Below, in pieces: positions 1 to 7,926 of a stretch of 16,858 bases of DNA (its first letter is position 1; every line of letters begins with the position of its first letter). The position numbers were made by a program, and so were the translations under genes. Location of the stretch: the NCBI GenBank assembly GCA_905210435.1, contig CAJLWO010000060.1, forward strand, positions 1 through 16,858, given 5' to 3'. A model generated the notes under the pieces. It was not told the DNA's origin. It saw nothing but the letters and a program-made list of their open reading frames with translations, and made no database searches. Source of the DNA: an uncultured Bacteroidales bacterium (GTDB lineage Bacteria > Bacteroidota > Bacteroidia > Bacteroidales > Muribaculaceae).

Positions 1-50
1 GGGCGCGCTCGGGACTTCCACCCGTTAGATTATGCCCATGTCGGGCAAAC
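1..50 (-). mobile_element. 5' end of a group IIC intron (partial, runs off the left edge)
   Basis: Read on the minus strand from position 50, the sequence opens GTTTGCCCGACATGGGC and goes on with AATCTAACGGGTGGAAGTCC. This follows the layout of group IIC intron 5' ends as I recall them from the Oceanobacillus intron: GUGUGCCCG, CAUGGG, then GGGUGAGAGUCCCGA. Two small stems are visible: TGCCC with GGGCA, and CGGG with CCCG around a TGGAAGT loop. Both fit the start of intron domain I. The proposed start lies one base after the T-run of a factor-independent terminator, the usual insertion site of class C introns. Only about 50 nt are present, so no reverse transcriptase, EBS or domain V can be checked. 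The first bases (GTTTG) deviate slightly from the GUGYG consensus. Confidence 0.68.
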
Positions 51-92
51 TAAAAAACGAAATCGGCGGCCATGACGGCTGTCGATTTCGTT
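51..92 (-). terminator. Factor-independent terminator of the winged-helix gene
   Basis: On the minus strand AACGAAATCG (92-83 side) pairs with CGATTTCGTT to give a 10-bp stem around an inner GCC/GGC stem. Six T residues follow at once (57-52). It lies about 37 nt after the stop codon of the minus-strand gene ending at 129, so it is placed to end that transcript. Confidence 0.8.
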
Positions 93-128
93 GTAAGTCG
101 GGGAGTGATAGTGTTAAAAAAGTGTGTA

Positions 129-347
129 TTATTTGTCCTGGACAAGTGATACCAACAGTTCTTTTTCGTCCTCGGGGTTATCCTGAATAGTGATTTTGTC
201 TTCACGGCCAAGCCATCCGAGAGCGGCGTACAATTCTTTTTCTTTCAGTTTGGTAATCTTTTTAAGCTGTTTGATTCCCAAAACTTCGGCCTCGTTGAGT
301 GCTTTCCACACAAGTCCGGCCCATGAACCAATGACTTCTACATTCAT
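129..347 (-). CDS. Small winged helix-turn-helix protein (DUF2582-like)
   Basis: The 72-residue product starts MNVEVIGSWAGLVWKALNEA and continues with a basic helical stretch (IKQLKKITKLKEKELYAALGWLGRE). This is the pattern of the short winged-helix DUF2582 proteins common in Bacteroidales, where a KxTKLKxKELYxALGWLxRE core is usual. The open frame extends 23 residues further upstream, but that part is AT-rich, lacks family resemblance and overlaps likely promoter DNA, so the ATG at 347 is preferred. It is preceded by an A-rich stretch rather than a Shine-Dalgarno, as is normal for Bacteroidetes. The gene is monocistronic, divergent from rsgA, and ends before a clear terminator. The regulatory target is unknown. 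DNA binding is inferred from the fold family, not from a known ligand or operator. Confidence 0.8.
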   Translation of the reverse strand: MNVEVIGSWAGLVWKALNEAEVLGIKQLKKITKLKEKELYAALGWLGREDKITIQDNPEDEKELLVSLVQDK

Positions 348-413
348 CGTTTTTTGAAATTTAAATTGTTTACACTTATAATAATTAATAATTGTATTTG
401 GTTCAAACTTTTG

Positions 414-421
414 CAAATTTA
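414..421 (-). promoter_or_regulatory. Possible -7 element for the winged-helix gene
   Basis: On the minus strand TAAATTTG matches the Bacteroidetes -7 consensus TAnnTTTG, giving a leader of about 60 nt before the ATG at 347. No good TTTG -33 element is seen 19-21 bp upstream (only CTG), so support is partial. Confidence 0.35.
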
Positions 422-564
422 AACATTTTTATTTAAAATTCAGCATTTGGCAGAAGTTATTTATCAGTAAATCAGGGAGAAATAAAGTTGTCAAATCGTA
501 AATACCTAATAATCAGTAAGTTGAAAAATCACTTAAAAAACTTTTTTATCTCAACCAAATTGCT

Positions 565-572
565 TAATTTTG
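565..572 (+). promoter_or_regulatory. Probable -7 element for rsgA
   Basis: TAATTTTG matches TAnnTTTG and would place the transcript start near 579, some 20 nt before the ATG at 600. A matching -33 TTTG is not evident at the usual distance. The 348-599 spacer is AT-rich and otherwise holds no gene I can support. Confidence 0.45.
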
Positions 573-599
573 GTTTATTTTATAGAAAAGGGCATTTTA

Positions 600-1541
600 A
601 TGGAGGCATTAATCATAAAGAATACAGGAAGTTGGTATGTGGCACGCACTGCCGACGGCACCGAAATCGACTGCAAAATCAAAGGCAATTTCCGCCTTAA
701 AGGTATCAGGTCGACCAACCCTATTGCCGTAGGCGACCGTGTGAACATTTCGGTTAACGAATCAGGCACGGCATTTATCACCGATATTCTTCCGCGCAAA
801 AATTATATTATCCGCCGCGCGAGCAACCTCTCGAAAGAGTCGCACATTCTGGCGTCGAATCTCGACCAGGCACTCCTTATCGTAACGCTCTTCCACCCCA
901 CTACGTCGCTAACATTCATCGACCGTTTTCTTGCCACCGCCGAAGCCTACCGCGTGCCCGCTATTATAGTAATAAATAAAATCGACCTTCTCACCGAATC
1001 CGAGGATATCGAACTGCTGGATGCTGTCAGCTACCTGTACAAGTCGATAGGCTATAAAGTCGTGACCATATCGGCAAAGACCGGCGACGGCATCGACGCA
1101 CTCCGCAGCCTCCTCCGGGGCAAGACAGCTCTTATTTCAGGCAACTCAGGCGTGGGCAAAACCACCCTCATCAACGACCTGATACCCGGGCTCGACCTGC
1201 GCACTGCCGCCATATCGGAGGTGCACGACACCGGTACTCACACCACTACCTTTTCCGAAATGTTCCAACTCCCGGGCGACGACGGAGGTTATCTTATCGA
1301 TACCCCCGGAGTAAGAGGATTCGGCACTATCGAAATGGACGAATATGAAGCGTCGCACTTCTTTCCGGAGATATTCAAGATTGGAGCCGATTGCCGTTTC
1401 AACAACTGTACCCATACACACGAACCCCACTGTGCAGTAATCAAAGCCCTCGAAGATGGCCTGATAGCCCAATCGCGCTACACCTCCTATCTCAGCATCC
1501 TCGAAGACTCCAACCCCGACAAATACCGCAAACCCTACTGA
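600..1541 (+). CDS. rsgA: Ribosome small subunit-dependent GTPase A (RsgA)
   Basis: The 313-residue protein is a circularly permuted GTPase that acts in late 30S subunit maturation. An N-terminal OB-like region (about 1-70) precedes GTPase motifs in permuted order: NKID at 126-129, SAKTG at 158-162, P-loop GNSGVGKT at 181-188, threonines around 212-217, then DTPG at 234-237. The C-terminal zinc knuckle C265-x4-C270-x-H272-x5-C278 is intact. Length is normal for the family. The frame opens 10 codons earlier, but the ATG at 600 fits the usual MEALIIKNTGSWY start and sits just behind a -7 element. It is followed after 23 nt by a Crp/Fnr-type gene, so read-through is likely. Confidence 0.95.
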   Translation: MEALIIKNTGSWYVARTADGTEIDCKIKGNFRLKGIRSTNPIAVGDRVNISVNESGTAFITDILPRKNYIIRRASNLSKESHILASNLDQALLIVTLFHPTTSLTFIDRFLATAEAYRVPAIIVINKIDLLTESEDIELLDAVSYLYKSIGYKVVTISAKTGDGIDALRSLLRGKTALISGNSGVGKTTLINDLIPGLDLRTAAISEVHDTGTHTTTFSEMFQLPGDDGGYLIDTPGVRGFGTIEMDEYEASHFFPEIFKIGADCRFNNCTHTHEPHCAVIKALEDGLIAQSRYTSYLSILEDSNPDKYRKPY

Positions 1542-1564
1542 CACATCGACACCGCACCGCGCCA

Positions 1565-2128
1565 ATGGCTTTGCTTAACGAATTTCTAACCGACATCGAT
1601 TTTTCCGCCATTCGAGATTACTGCATGGCTAACGGTAAATCCGTGACATACCGCAAAGGTGAATATTTTGCAGCGGAAGGATGTCTGGGGCGCTATGCCG
1701 GAATAATAACGTCGGGCTATTTCAAGTATGCGGTTCTCAATACGAAAGGCGACTACAGTGTGACAGGATTCTCATTTGAAGGGGAATGTGTGATAGATTT
1801 CATCAAATCGTTCCTGTCCGGGCAACCTGCCGACATCTCAATCATTGCCGGAAGCGACGCCGAAGTCATACAATGCCCGATCGACAATCTGCGCGATTAT
1901 ATCCGGCAATCCAATCCCCGCCTGATTGACAGGGCTTCGGAAATACTACTCAATGAAGCATACGCACGCTATATCGACATTCACCGTAAATCGCCAACCG
2001 AAAGGTATCTTGCAATGATTAACACGTATCCCGACATTATCCGACAGGTCACAATGCGTGATATTGCCTCCTACCTTCTCGTCACGCCCGTTTATCTCAG
2101 CCGTATCCGCCGCAAAACGGGGAAATAA
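1565..2128 (+). CDS. Crp/Fnr-family transcriptional regulator
   Basis: The 187-residue product has an N-terminal cyclic-nucleotide-binding-like beta barrel (about 20-110, with GFSFEGECVIDF in place of the family's FEGExxGD segment). A helical dimerisation stretch follows, then a C-terminal helix-turn-helix (about 163-183, TMRDIASYLLVTPVYLSRIR). This is the layout of the many Bacteroidetes Crp/Fnr-like regulators whose effector is unknown. No Fnr-type cysteine cluster is visible, so iron-sulfur oxygen sensing is unlikely. The frame is open far upstream into rsgA, but the ATG at 1565 gives the normal family length and lies 23 nt after rsgA. It may control the downstream dehydrogenase, but that is only inference from adjacency. 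Confidence 0.88.
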   Translation: MALLNEFLTDIDFSAIRDYCMANGKSVTYRKGEYFAAEGCLGRYAGIITSGYFKYAVLNTKGDYSVTGFSFEGECVIDFIKSFLSGQPADISIIAGSDAEVIQCPIDNLRDYIRQSNPRLIDRASEILLNEAYARYIDIHRKSPTERYLAMINTYPDIIRQVTMRDIASYLLVTPVYLSRIRRKTGK

Positions 2129-2146
2129 CCTATATCATAAACTTAG

Positions 2147-2181
2147 TTTAACGCCGGTCTCAGTCCGCGTTCCTATCTTTG
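2147..2181 (+). promoter_or_regulatory. Promoter of the short-chain dehydrogenase gene
   Basis: TATCTTTG at 2174-2181 is a perfect TAnnTTTG -7 element, 18 nt before the ATG at 2200. Upstream, TTTA at 2147-2150 is a weak -33 candidate with a slightly long spacer (23 bp). Confidence 0.55.
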
Positions 2182-2199
2182 CTAAAAAAATAAGCAATA

Positions 2200-2886
2200 A
2201 TGAACATATTTATCATCGGCGCGACATCCGGAATAGGTAACAGTCTGTGGCGTCATTACACTTCGGAAGGATATAATGTAGCAGTATTCGGCCGCCGCGA
2301 AGAATTGTTACAGGAAATGAAGAGTACGTGTCCGGACCACACGCATACCGAATGCTGCGACATGTCGGTAGCCATACAACTGGAAGCGGCCATTGCTTTC
2401 GCTCGCCACAGCCTTCACTCCATTGACATCGCCATCGTATGCGCCGGCACAGGCGAGCTAAACCCGAATCTTGACAATGCCGTCGAGCAAACTACGATAG
2501 CAACAAACATCGCCGGATGGACTCATGCCATGACAACACTATACCACATATTCGAGCAACAGGGCTATGGACATCTCGTGACAGTAACATCAGTCGGAGG
2601 ACTGCAACCGACTCCCGGCGCCCCGTCATACAGCGCATCAAAGGCATATCAGATAAACTACACTAAATCACTTCGCCGAAAAGCGAAAGGCTCCGGCATC
2701 GTTATCACGGAAATACGTCCCGGTCTCGTCGGCACACGCATGGCAAAAGGCGAAGGCCTCTTTTGGGTAATGCCGCTTTCAAAAGTTACAAGACAAATAA
2801 CCAAGGCCATATCCCGCAAATCAGAATGCGCGATAATAACCAAAAGATGGCGCATAATAAATTTTCTTCTCAGACATTTTGCGTGA
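2200..2886 (+). CDS. Short-chain dehydrogenase/reductase (SDR, classical type)
   Basis: The 228-residue protein has the classical SDR set. The nucleotide-binding glycine motif GATSGIG is at 7-13, with CAG at 81-83 in the position of the NAG motif. The probable catalytic tetrad is N103, S131, Y144 and K148 (YSASK at 144-148), followed by RPGLVGTRM, typical of the loop after the active site. An arginine pair after beta-2 (FGRRE) suggests NADP preference. It is a little shorter than the common 240-260 residues, ending in a basic, hydrophobic tail. The substrate cannot be told from sequence. It has its own promoter in the 71-bp gap after the Crp/Fnr gene. No convincing terminator follows. Confidence 0.9.
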   Translation: MNIFIIGATSGIGNSLWRHYTSEGYNVAVFGRREELLQEMKSTCPDHTHTECCDMSVAIQLEAAIAFARHSLHSIDIAIVCAGTGELNPNLDNAVEQTTIATNIAGWTHAMTTLYHIFEQQGYGHLVTVTSVGGLQPTPGAPSYSASKAYQINYTKSLRRKAKGSGIVITEIRPGLVGTRMAKGEGLFWVMPLSKVTRQITKAISRKSECAIITKRWRIINFLLRHFA

Positions 2887-2959
2887 ACCGTTCCATTTGC
2901 AATAGCATTGTAGATAAAACGGATTCAAAAAACTAATAAGCTAAACGCGGGACAATTAT

Positions 2960-2990
2960 TTTGCCAAAGTTTGAGGAAACGTTAAATTTG
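2960..2990 (+). promoter_or_regulatory. Orphan consensus promoter, 186 bp upstream of the ABC-F gene
   Basis: TTTG at 2960-2963 is followed after exactly 19 bp by TAAATTTG at 2983-2990, the best match in the window to the Bacteroidetes -33/-7 consensus. A transcript would start near 2998 and run through a 16-bp palindrome before reaching the ABC-F start at 3176. No gene begins directly after it, so it drives either a long ABC-F leader or a short RNA. Confidence 0.6.
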
Positions 2991-3057
2991 CAATAATACT
3001 TGTACTCCGGATTTCATAGCAATGAGACCAAACCCGGTATAAAAAACACTTTATTTA

Positions 3058-3073
3058 TTATATCCGGATATAA
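3058..3073. promoter_or_regulatory. 16-bp perfect palindrome in the ABC-F leader region
   Basis: TTATATCCGGATATAA is a perfect palindrome. It could be an operator for a dimeric regulator, or an RNA hairpin. Its left half can also pair with CCGGTATAA at 3034-3042, so alternative leader structures are possible. There is no T-run after it, so it is not a standard terminator. Confidence 0.4.
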
Positions 3074-3145
3074 ACCCTCACTTCATAGTTACTTAAATAT
3101 CCGCATAGATGACCACTTATGTTATGAAATCGGCAACTTTTTTTG

Positions 3146-3153
3146 TAACTTTG
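3146..3153 (+). promoter_or_regulatory. Proximal -7 element of the ABC-F gene
   Basis: TAACTTTG, preceded by a T-run and followed by C, is a perfect TAnnTTTG. It would start transcription about 15 nt before the ATG at 3176. No TTTG is seen at the -33 distance. Confidence 0.55.
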
Positions 3154-3175
3154 CGGGTGATAAAAAAGATTGTAG

Positions 3176-5152
<1,977 letters not shown>

Positions 5153-5175
5153 AAAAGGTTTGATGGACTAAAACG

Positions 5176-5256
5176 GTAGGGACGCACGGTTCGTGCGTCC
5201 ACAAATAGGCACTGATAATCAACCAATTATCAGACGCACGAGCCGTGCGTCCCCAC
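5176..5256. repeat. Paired REP-like palindromes (element A) with an IHF-like linker
   Basis: The left unit is GTAG (5176-5179), then GGACGCACG, loop GTT, CGTGCGTCC (5180-5200). The right unit is the same design inverted, on the minus strand from 5256: GTGG head, GGACGCACG, loop GCT, CGTGCGTC. A 31-nt linker (5201-5231) separates them and contains TGATAATCAA. GTAG-headed palindromes in inverted pairs are the hallmark of REP/BIME elements mobilised by TnpA-REP (RAYT) transposases; no such transposase gene is in this window. The element lies just after the ABC-F stop and could also fold as one long hairpin at the mRNA 3' end. Confidence 0.75.
5217..5229 (+). promoter_or_regulatory. Candidate IHF-type binding site inside element A
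   Basis: AATCAACCAATTA fits the enterobacterial IHF consensus WATCAANNNNTTR at every fixed position. Whether a Bacteroidales HU/IHF-family protein binds such a site is unknown. Confidence 0.3.
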
Positions 5257-5331
5257 ATAGTCAACCAAAATTTCACAATTTTGTCGCGCCATAATTCAGG
5301 CAAAACAGCAAAATAATAAGGAGCGTGAGAG

Positions 5332-5362
5332 TTGCAAAAGCGATTTTTTTTTATTAAATTTG
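5332..5362 (+). promoter_or_regulatory. dnaN promoter
   Basis: TTG at 5332-5334 and TAAATTTG at 5355-5362 are 20 bp apart, a good Bacteroidetes -33/-7 pair. The transcript would start near 5370, leaving a leader of about 73 nt before the dnaN ATG at 5443. Confidence 0.7.
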
Positions 5363-5371
5363 TAGGATAAA

Positions 5372-5392
5372 CAGGCATTATTTCCATGCCTG
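5372..5392 (+). promoter_or_regulatory. Hairpin at the 5' end of the dnaN leader
   Basis: CAGGCAT (5372-5378) and ATGCCTG (5386-5392) form a perfect 7-bp stem with a 7-nt loop, starting within a few bases of the predicted transcript start. It may stabilise the mRNA 5' end. A regulatory role is not shown. Confidence 0.4.
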
Positions 5393-5442
5393 AGAGACTA
5401 CTATATTAATCCTTTGGTAAACAAACAAATACACTCCATATT

Positions 5443-6573
5443 ATGAAATTTCAAATTCATAGCAAATCGCTTTACAACGCATTGTCGGCAGTAAGCAAGG
5501 TCATCAATTCGAAGAACGCGATGACAATATTGAACAACTTTTTGTTTGAAGTTGACAATGAGTCAGTAAAGATTACCGCATCTGACCTTGAAAATATACT
5601 TACTGCACGCGTAAAGATCGAAAACCTTGAGGGAGAGGGCGGAAAATTTTGCGTTGACGCCCGTCGCTGCGTGGAACTTTTCAAGGAGTTGCCCGAGCTC
5701 AATGTCGATTTCAGCGTCGACGACAACCTCGCCATCACGATAGAGTATCCCGGCGACAAATTCAATTTCGTCGGCATCAACGGCAACGAGTATCCTACAC
5801 CCAAGCAGGAGGCACAGGAGATAGAGCCGCTGGTATTCGAGTGTCCGGTAGAGCAGCTTGTACTCGGCATCGACAACACACTGTTTGCAGTCGGCACCGA
5901 CGACCTTCGTCCGCAGATGATGGGTATACTGTTTGACATCAAGCCCGACGGCATCACATTCGTAGCTACCGACACGCGCAAACTTGTGCGATACTCCAAC
6001 AGCATGTCGGCTCCCGGCATAACCGCGTCGTGCATCATCCCGGTCAAACCGGCGACAATCATAAAGAACGCATTTGCCAAGGAGGAGAAAGTCAAGGTGA
6101 GCCTCGACACTAAGTCGGCCACGATAGAGAGCGGCACATATACGTTCAACTGCCGTTTCATCAAAGGAGTATTCCCCGACTATAACCGCGTGATTCCCGC
6201 CAACAATCCGTATTCGCTCACTATCGACCGCCACTCGATGCTCAATGCATTGCGCCGCGTAGGCGTATTCGTCGACCCCGGTCACGGTCTGGTGAAATTC
6301 CGCATCACTCCGGAGAATATCGAGATGAAAGCACAGGACAACAACTTCTGCACCTCCGGACGCGTGGAGCTCCCCTGCTCTTTCACAGGCAACGAGATGA
6401 TTATCGGATTCAGCGCGCCTTACCTCATCGAGATATGCAATACGCTTTCCACCGAAAATATTGTAATCAAGCTCAGCGACCCGAGCCGGCCCGGAGTGTT
6501 TGTCCCCGAGGAGAATGACGATGACTCCGATTTGCTCATGCTGCTGATGCCGATGACTGTAAGCAACTTCTAA
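5443..6573 (+). CDS. dnaN: DNA polymerase III beta subunit (sliding clamp)
   Basis: The 376-residue protein matches the DnaN clamp along its length: an MKFQIHSKSLYNALSAVSKV start, three repeated clamp domains (roughly 1-125, 126-250, 251-376), GIDNTLFAVGTDDLRPQMMGI in the middle domain and RFIKGVFPDYNRVIP near the domain 2/3 boundary. It ends MLLMPMTVSNF, where the family's PMRL/PM-type C-terminal tail lines the hydrophobic cleft that binds polymerase and repair partners. The clamp dimer encircles DNA and tethers PolIII. The gene is not next to dnaA or recF here, as is usual in Bacteroidetes. It has its own promoter with a leader hairpin, and REP-like pairs lie on both sides. Confidence 0.96.
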   Translation: MKFQIHSKSLYNALSAVSKVINSKNAMTILNNFLFEVDNESVKITASDLENILTARVKIENLEGEGGKFCVDARRCVELFKELPELNVDFSVDDNLAITIEYPGDKFNFVGINGNEYPTPKQEAQEIEPLVFECPVEQLVLGIDNTLFAVGTDDLRPQMMGILFDIKPDGITFVATDTRKLVRYSNSMSAPGITASCIIPVKPATIIKNAFAKEEKVKVSLDTKSATIESGTYTFNCRFIKGVFPDYNRVIPANNPYSLTIDRHSMLNALRRVGVFVDPGHGLVKFRITPENIEMKAQDNNFCTSGRVELPCSFTGNEMIIGFSAPYLIEICNTLSTENIVIKLSDPSRPGVFVPEENDDDSDLLMLLMPMTVSNF

Positions 6574-6701
6574 GAGCATATTTAAGTTTCAAAATATCTT
6601 ACGGCCAAGAAATTTTCGGGAAATTATCACTAGAAAAATGATATTTCCGCCGAATGGTGTTGAAAAACTTATAAGATTTCCGGAATATGAGATTGTATGA
6701 T

Positions 6702-6780
6702 GTAGGGCTGTTCCCCGGAACAGCCGCCGAGTGAATGATAATCAATCGCTACAACCGGCTGTTCCGGGGAACAGCCCTAC
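6702..6780. repeat. Paired REP-like palindromes (element B), exact inverted copies
   Basis: The left unit is GTAG (6702-6705) plus GGCTGTTCC, loop CC, GGAACAGCC (6706-6725). The right unit (6757-6780) is its exact reverse complement over 24 bp, ending in CTAC. The linker (6726-6756) is 31 nt, the same length as in element A, and shares the core TGATAATCAA (6736-6745). The stem sequence is unrelated to that of element A, so the two appear to be variants of one element design. Confidence 0.78.
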
Positions 6781-6843
6781 ACCATGCCAATAGTGAATAT
6801 CAGTTTTGTAACATTTTCAGCGGAAAAGATTCAGACCGGTATC

Positions 6844-6868
6844 GGACGCACAGGCCGTGCGTCCCTAC
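6844..6868 (-). repeat. Single REP-like palindrome (element C)
   Basis: Read on the minus strand it is GTAG followed by GGACGCAC, a 5-nt loop and GTGCGTCC, the same stem family as element A. No left partner or linker is present. It ends 60 bp before the exonuclease start and contains upstream start codons of that frame, which argues against those starts. Confidence 0.65.
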
Positions 6869-6928
6869 ATGCAGAAACAAATTATATTCTCCGGGAACAA
6901 TTCATATTATAAATTTCACATTGCAGAT

Positions 6929-7696
6929 ATGCAGCTTTCATTAAAGAAACCTATCATATTTTTTGACCTTGAAACTACGGGACTGTCGATTACCAGTGAC
7001 CGTATAGTCGAAATGTCAATCATCAAAGTCAATCCAAACGGGGAGGAAGAGGAATACAATTTCCGGTTCAATCCAGAAATGGCGATTTCGGCAGAAGCCG
7101 AATCCGTGCACCATATTTCAAATGCCGATGTAAGCGACAAGCCCACATTCAAGTCGAGAGCACGGGAAATAGCACGGATAATAGAGGGGTGTGACATCGC
7201 AGGATTCGCGTCGAGCCGTTTCGATATACCGATGCTTGCCGAGGAGTTTGCCCGCGTCGGAGTGGATTTTGATTTCGGTAAAGCGCGTTTTGTCGACGTG
7301 CAGACCATATTCCACAAGAAGGAGCAGCGCACGCTCACGGCAGCCTACAGATTTTACTGTGGCAAAGACCTCAATGACGCACACTCGGCGTTGGCCGATA
7401 CGCGTGCCACATATGAGGTGCTCAAAGCGCAGCTCGACTGTTACGACGACCTGCCGAACGATATCGAGAAGCTGTCGGCATATTCGTCGCAGCAGCGCAA
7501 TGTCGACCTGATGGGACGAATCGTTTACAACGAACAGGGTGTGGAGACTATCAATTTCGGCAAGCACAAGGGAAAAGCCGTAATAGATGTGTTCAAGACC
7601 GACCCCGGCTATTTCAGCTGGATATTGCAGGGCGATTTTCCCCAGGACACAAAGAATGTGTTTACGAGGATAAAGCTGGCTTCGGGGAAGAAGTAG
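6929..7696 (+). CDS. DEDDh 3'-5' exonuclease (DnaQ-like) with ExoX-like C-terminal domain
   Basis: The 255-residue protein carries the DnaQ-type exonuclease motifs: ExoI FFDLETTG (D13, E15), ExoII SRFDIPML (D99) and ExoIII DAHSALADTRAT (H152, D157). All five DEDDh residues that bind the two metal ions are present. After the nuclease domain, INFGKHKGKAVIDVF and GYFSWILQGDF (about 208-236) match the short C-terminal module seen in ExoX-like proteins. It is probably a repair or proofreading-type exonuclease acting on DNA 3' ends. It is too short and differently built to be a PolC. The open frame starts earlier (GTG 6857, ATG 6869), but those codons lie in or beside a REP-like repeat, so ATG 6929 (MQLSLKKPIIFFDLETTG) is chosen. 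It precedes coaBC by 230 bp. Confidence 0.9.
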   Translation: MQLSLKKPIIFFDLETTGLSITSDRIVEMSIIKVNPNGEEEEYNFRFNPEMAISAEAESVHHISNADVSDKPTFKSRAREIARIIEGCDIAGFASSRFDIPMLAEEFARVGVDFDFGKARFVDVQTIFHKKEQRTLTAAYRFYCGKDLNDAHSALADTRATYEVLKAQLDCYDDLPNDIEKLSAYSSQQRNVDLMGRIVYNEQGVETINFGKHKGKAVIDVFKTDPGYFSWILQGDFPQDTKNVFTRIKLASGKK

Positions 7697-7793
7697 AGGG
7701 CGACGGTTGGGTTTGCGATAATGACTTTAAGGTCAGTAAGGAGAATTCATTAAGAGCATTAATGAGGACGGGGAGATTTGAGAGTTGGAAATA

Positions 7794-7814
7794 TTTTTTT
7801 TTTTGGGGGGGGGG
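7794..7814 (+). repeat. Homopolymer junction T11-G10
   Basis: Eleven T residues (7794-7804) are followed directly by ten G residues (7805-7814) in the spacer between the exonuclease and coaBC genes. Such runs are prone to slippage in cells and to error in assembly. It lies outside coding DNA. Confidence 0.9.
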
Positions 7815-7836
7815 AAGATGGTGTTTTTGTGGGTGC

Positions 7837-7860
7837 GGACGCGATAAATCGCGTCCCTAC
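7837..7860 (-). repeat. Single REP-like palindrome (element D)
   Basis: On the minus strand: GTAG, GGACGCGAT, loop TT, ATCGCGTCC. It has a 9-bp stem and the same GTAG head as the other elements, but a different stem core. A 13-bp direct repeat, TGTGGGTGCGGAC, overlaps its left side (7828-7840) and recurs at 7886-7898. No linker or partner unit is visible. Confidence 0.68.
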
Positions 7861-7926
7861 AACAGGGGCACATCTGATGTGGTGGTGTGGGTGCGGACAA
7901 TTTGATAAAGTAAAAAAGATAATGAG

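Larger units (their letters stand above)
6574..6928. other. 355-bp spacer between dnaN and the exonuclease gene
   Basis: No gene is supported here. It holds an imperfect hairpin at 6619-6648 (GGAAAT and ATCA pairing with TGAT and ATTTCC, no T-run after it, so only a weak 3'-end candidate for dnaN), the paired palindrome element B (6702-6780) and a single REP-like unit (6844-6868). A possible weak -7 element, TAAATTTC at 6910-6917, lies very close to the exonuclease start. No full TAnnTTTG promoter was found. Confidence 0.6.

Noticed and set aside
488..700. 70-codon plus-strand frame overlapping the rsgA start
   Set aside because: It runs through AT-rich promoter DNA into rsgA in another frame and shows no protein family.
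5563..6579. 338-codon open frame on the minus strand over dnaN
   Set aside because: It is antisense to a clear dnaN, has no recognisable motif and no promoter. It is a shadow frame.
6857..6928. Upstream starts (GTG 6857, ATG 6869) for the exonuclease
   Set aside because: These codons lie in or next to a REP-like palindrome, and the added residues do not resemble the family. ATG 6929 begins just before the ExoI motif.
5176..7860. The repeated palindromes as a CRISPR array
   Set aside because: Units are not regularly spaced direct repeats. They occur as inverted pairs or singly in separate spacers, and no cas gene is present.
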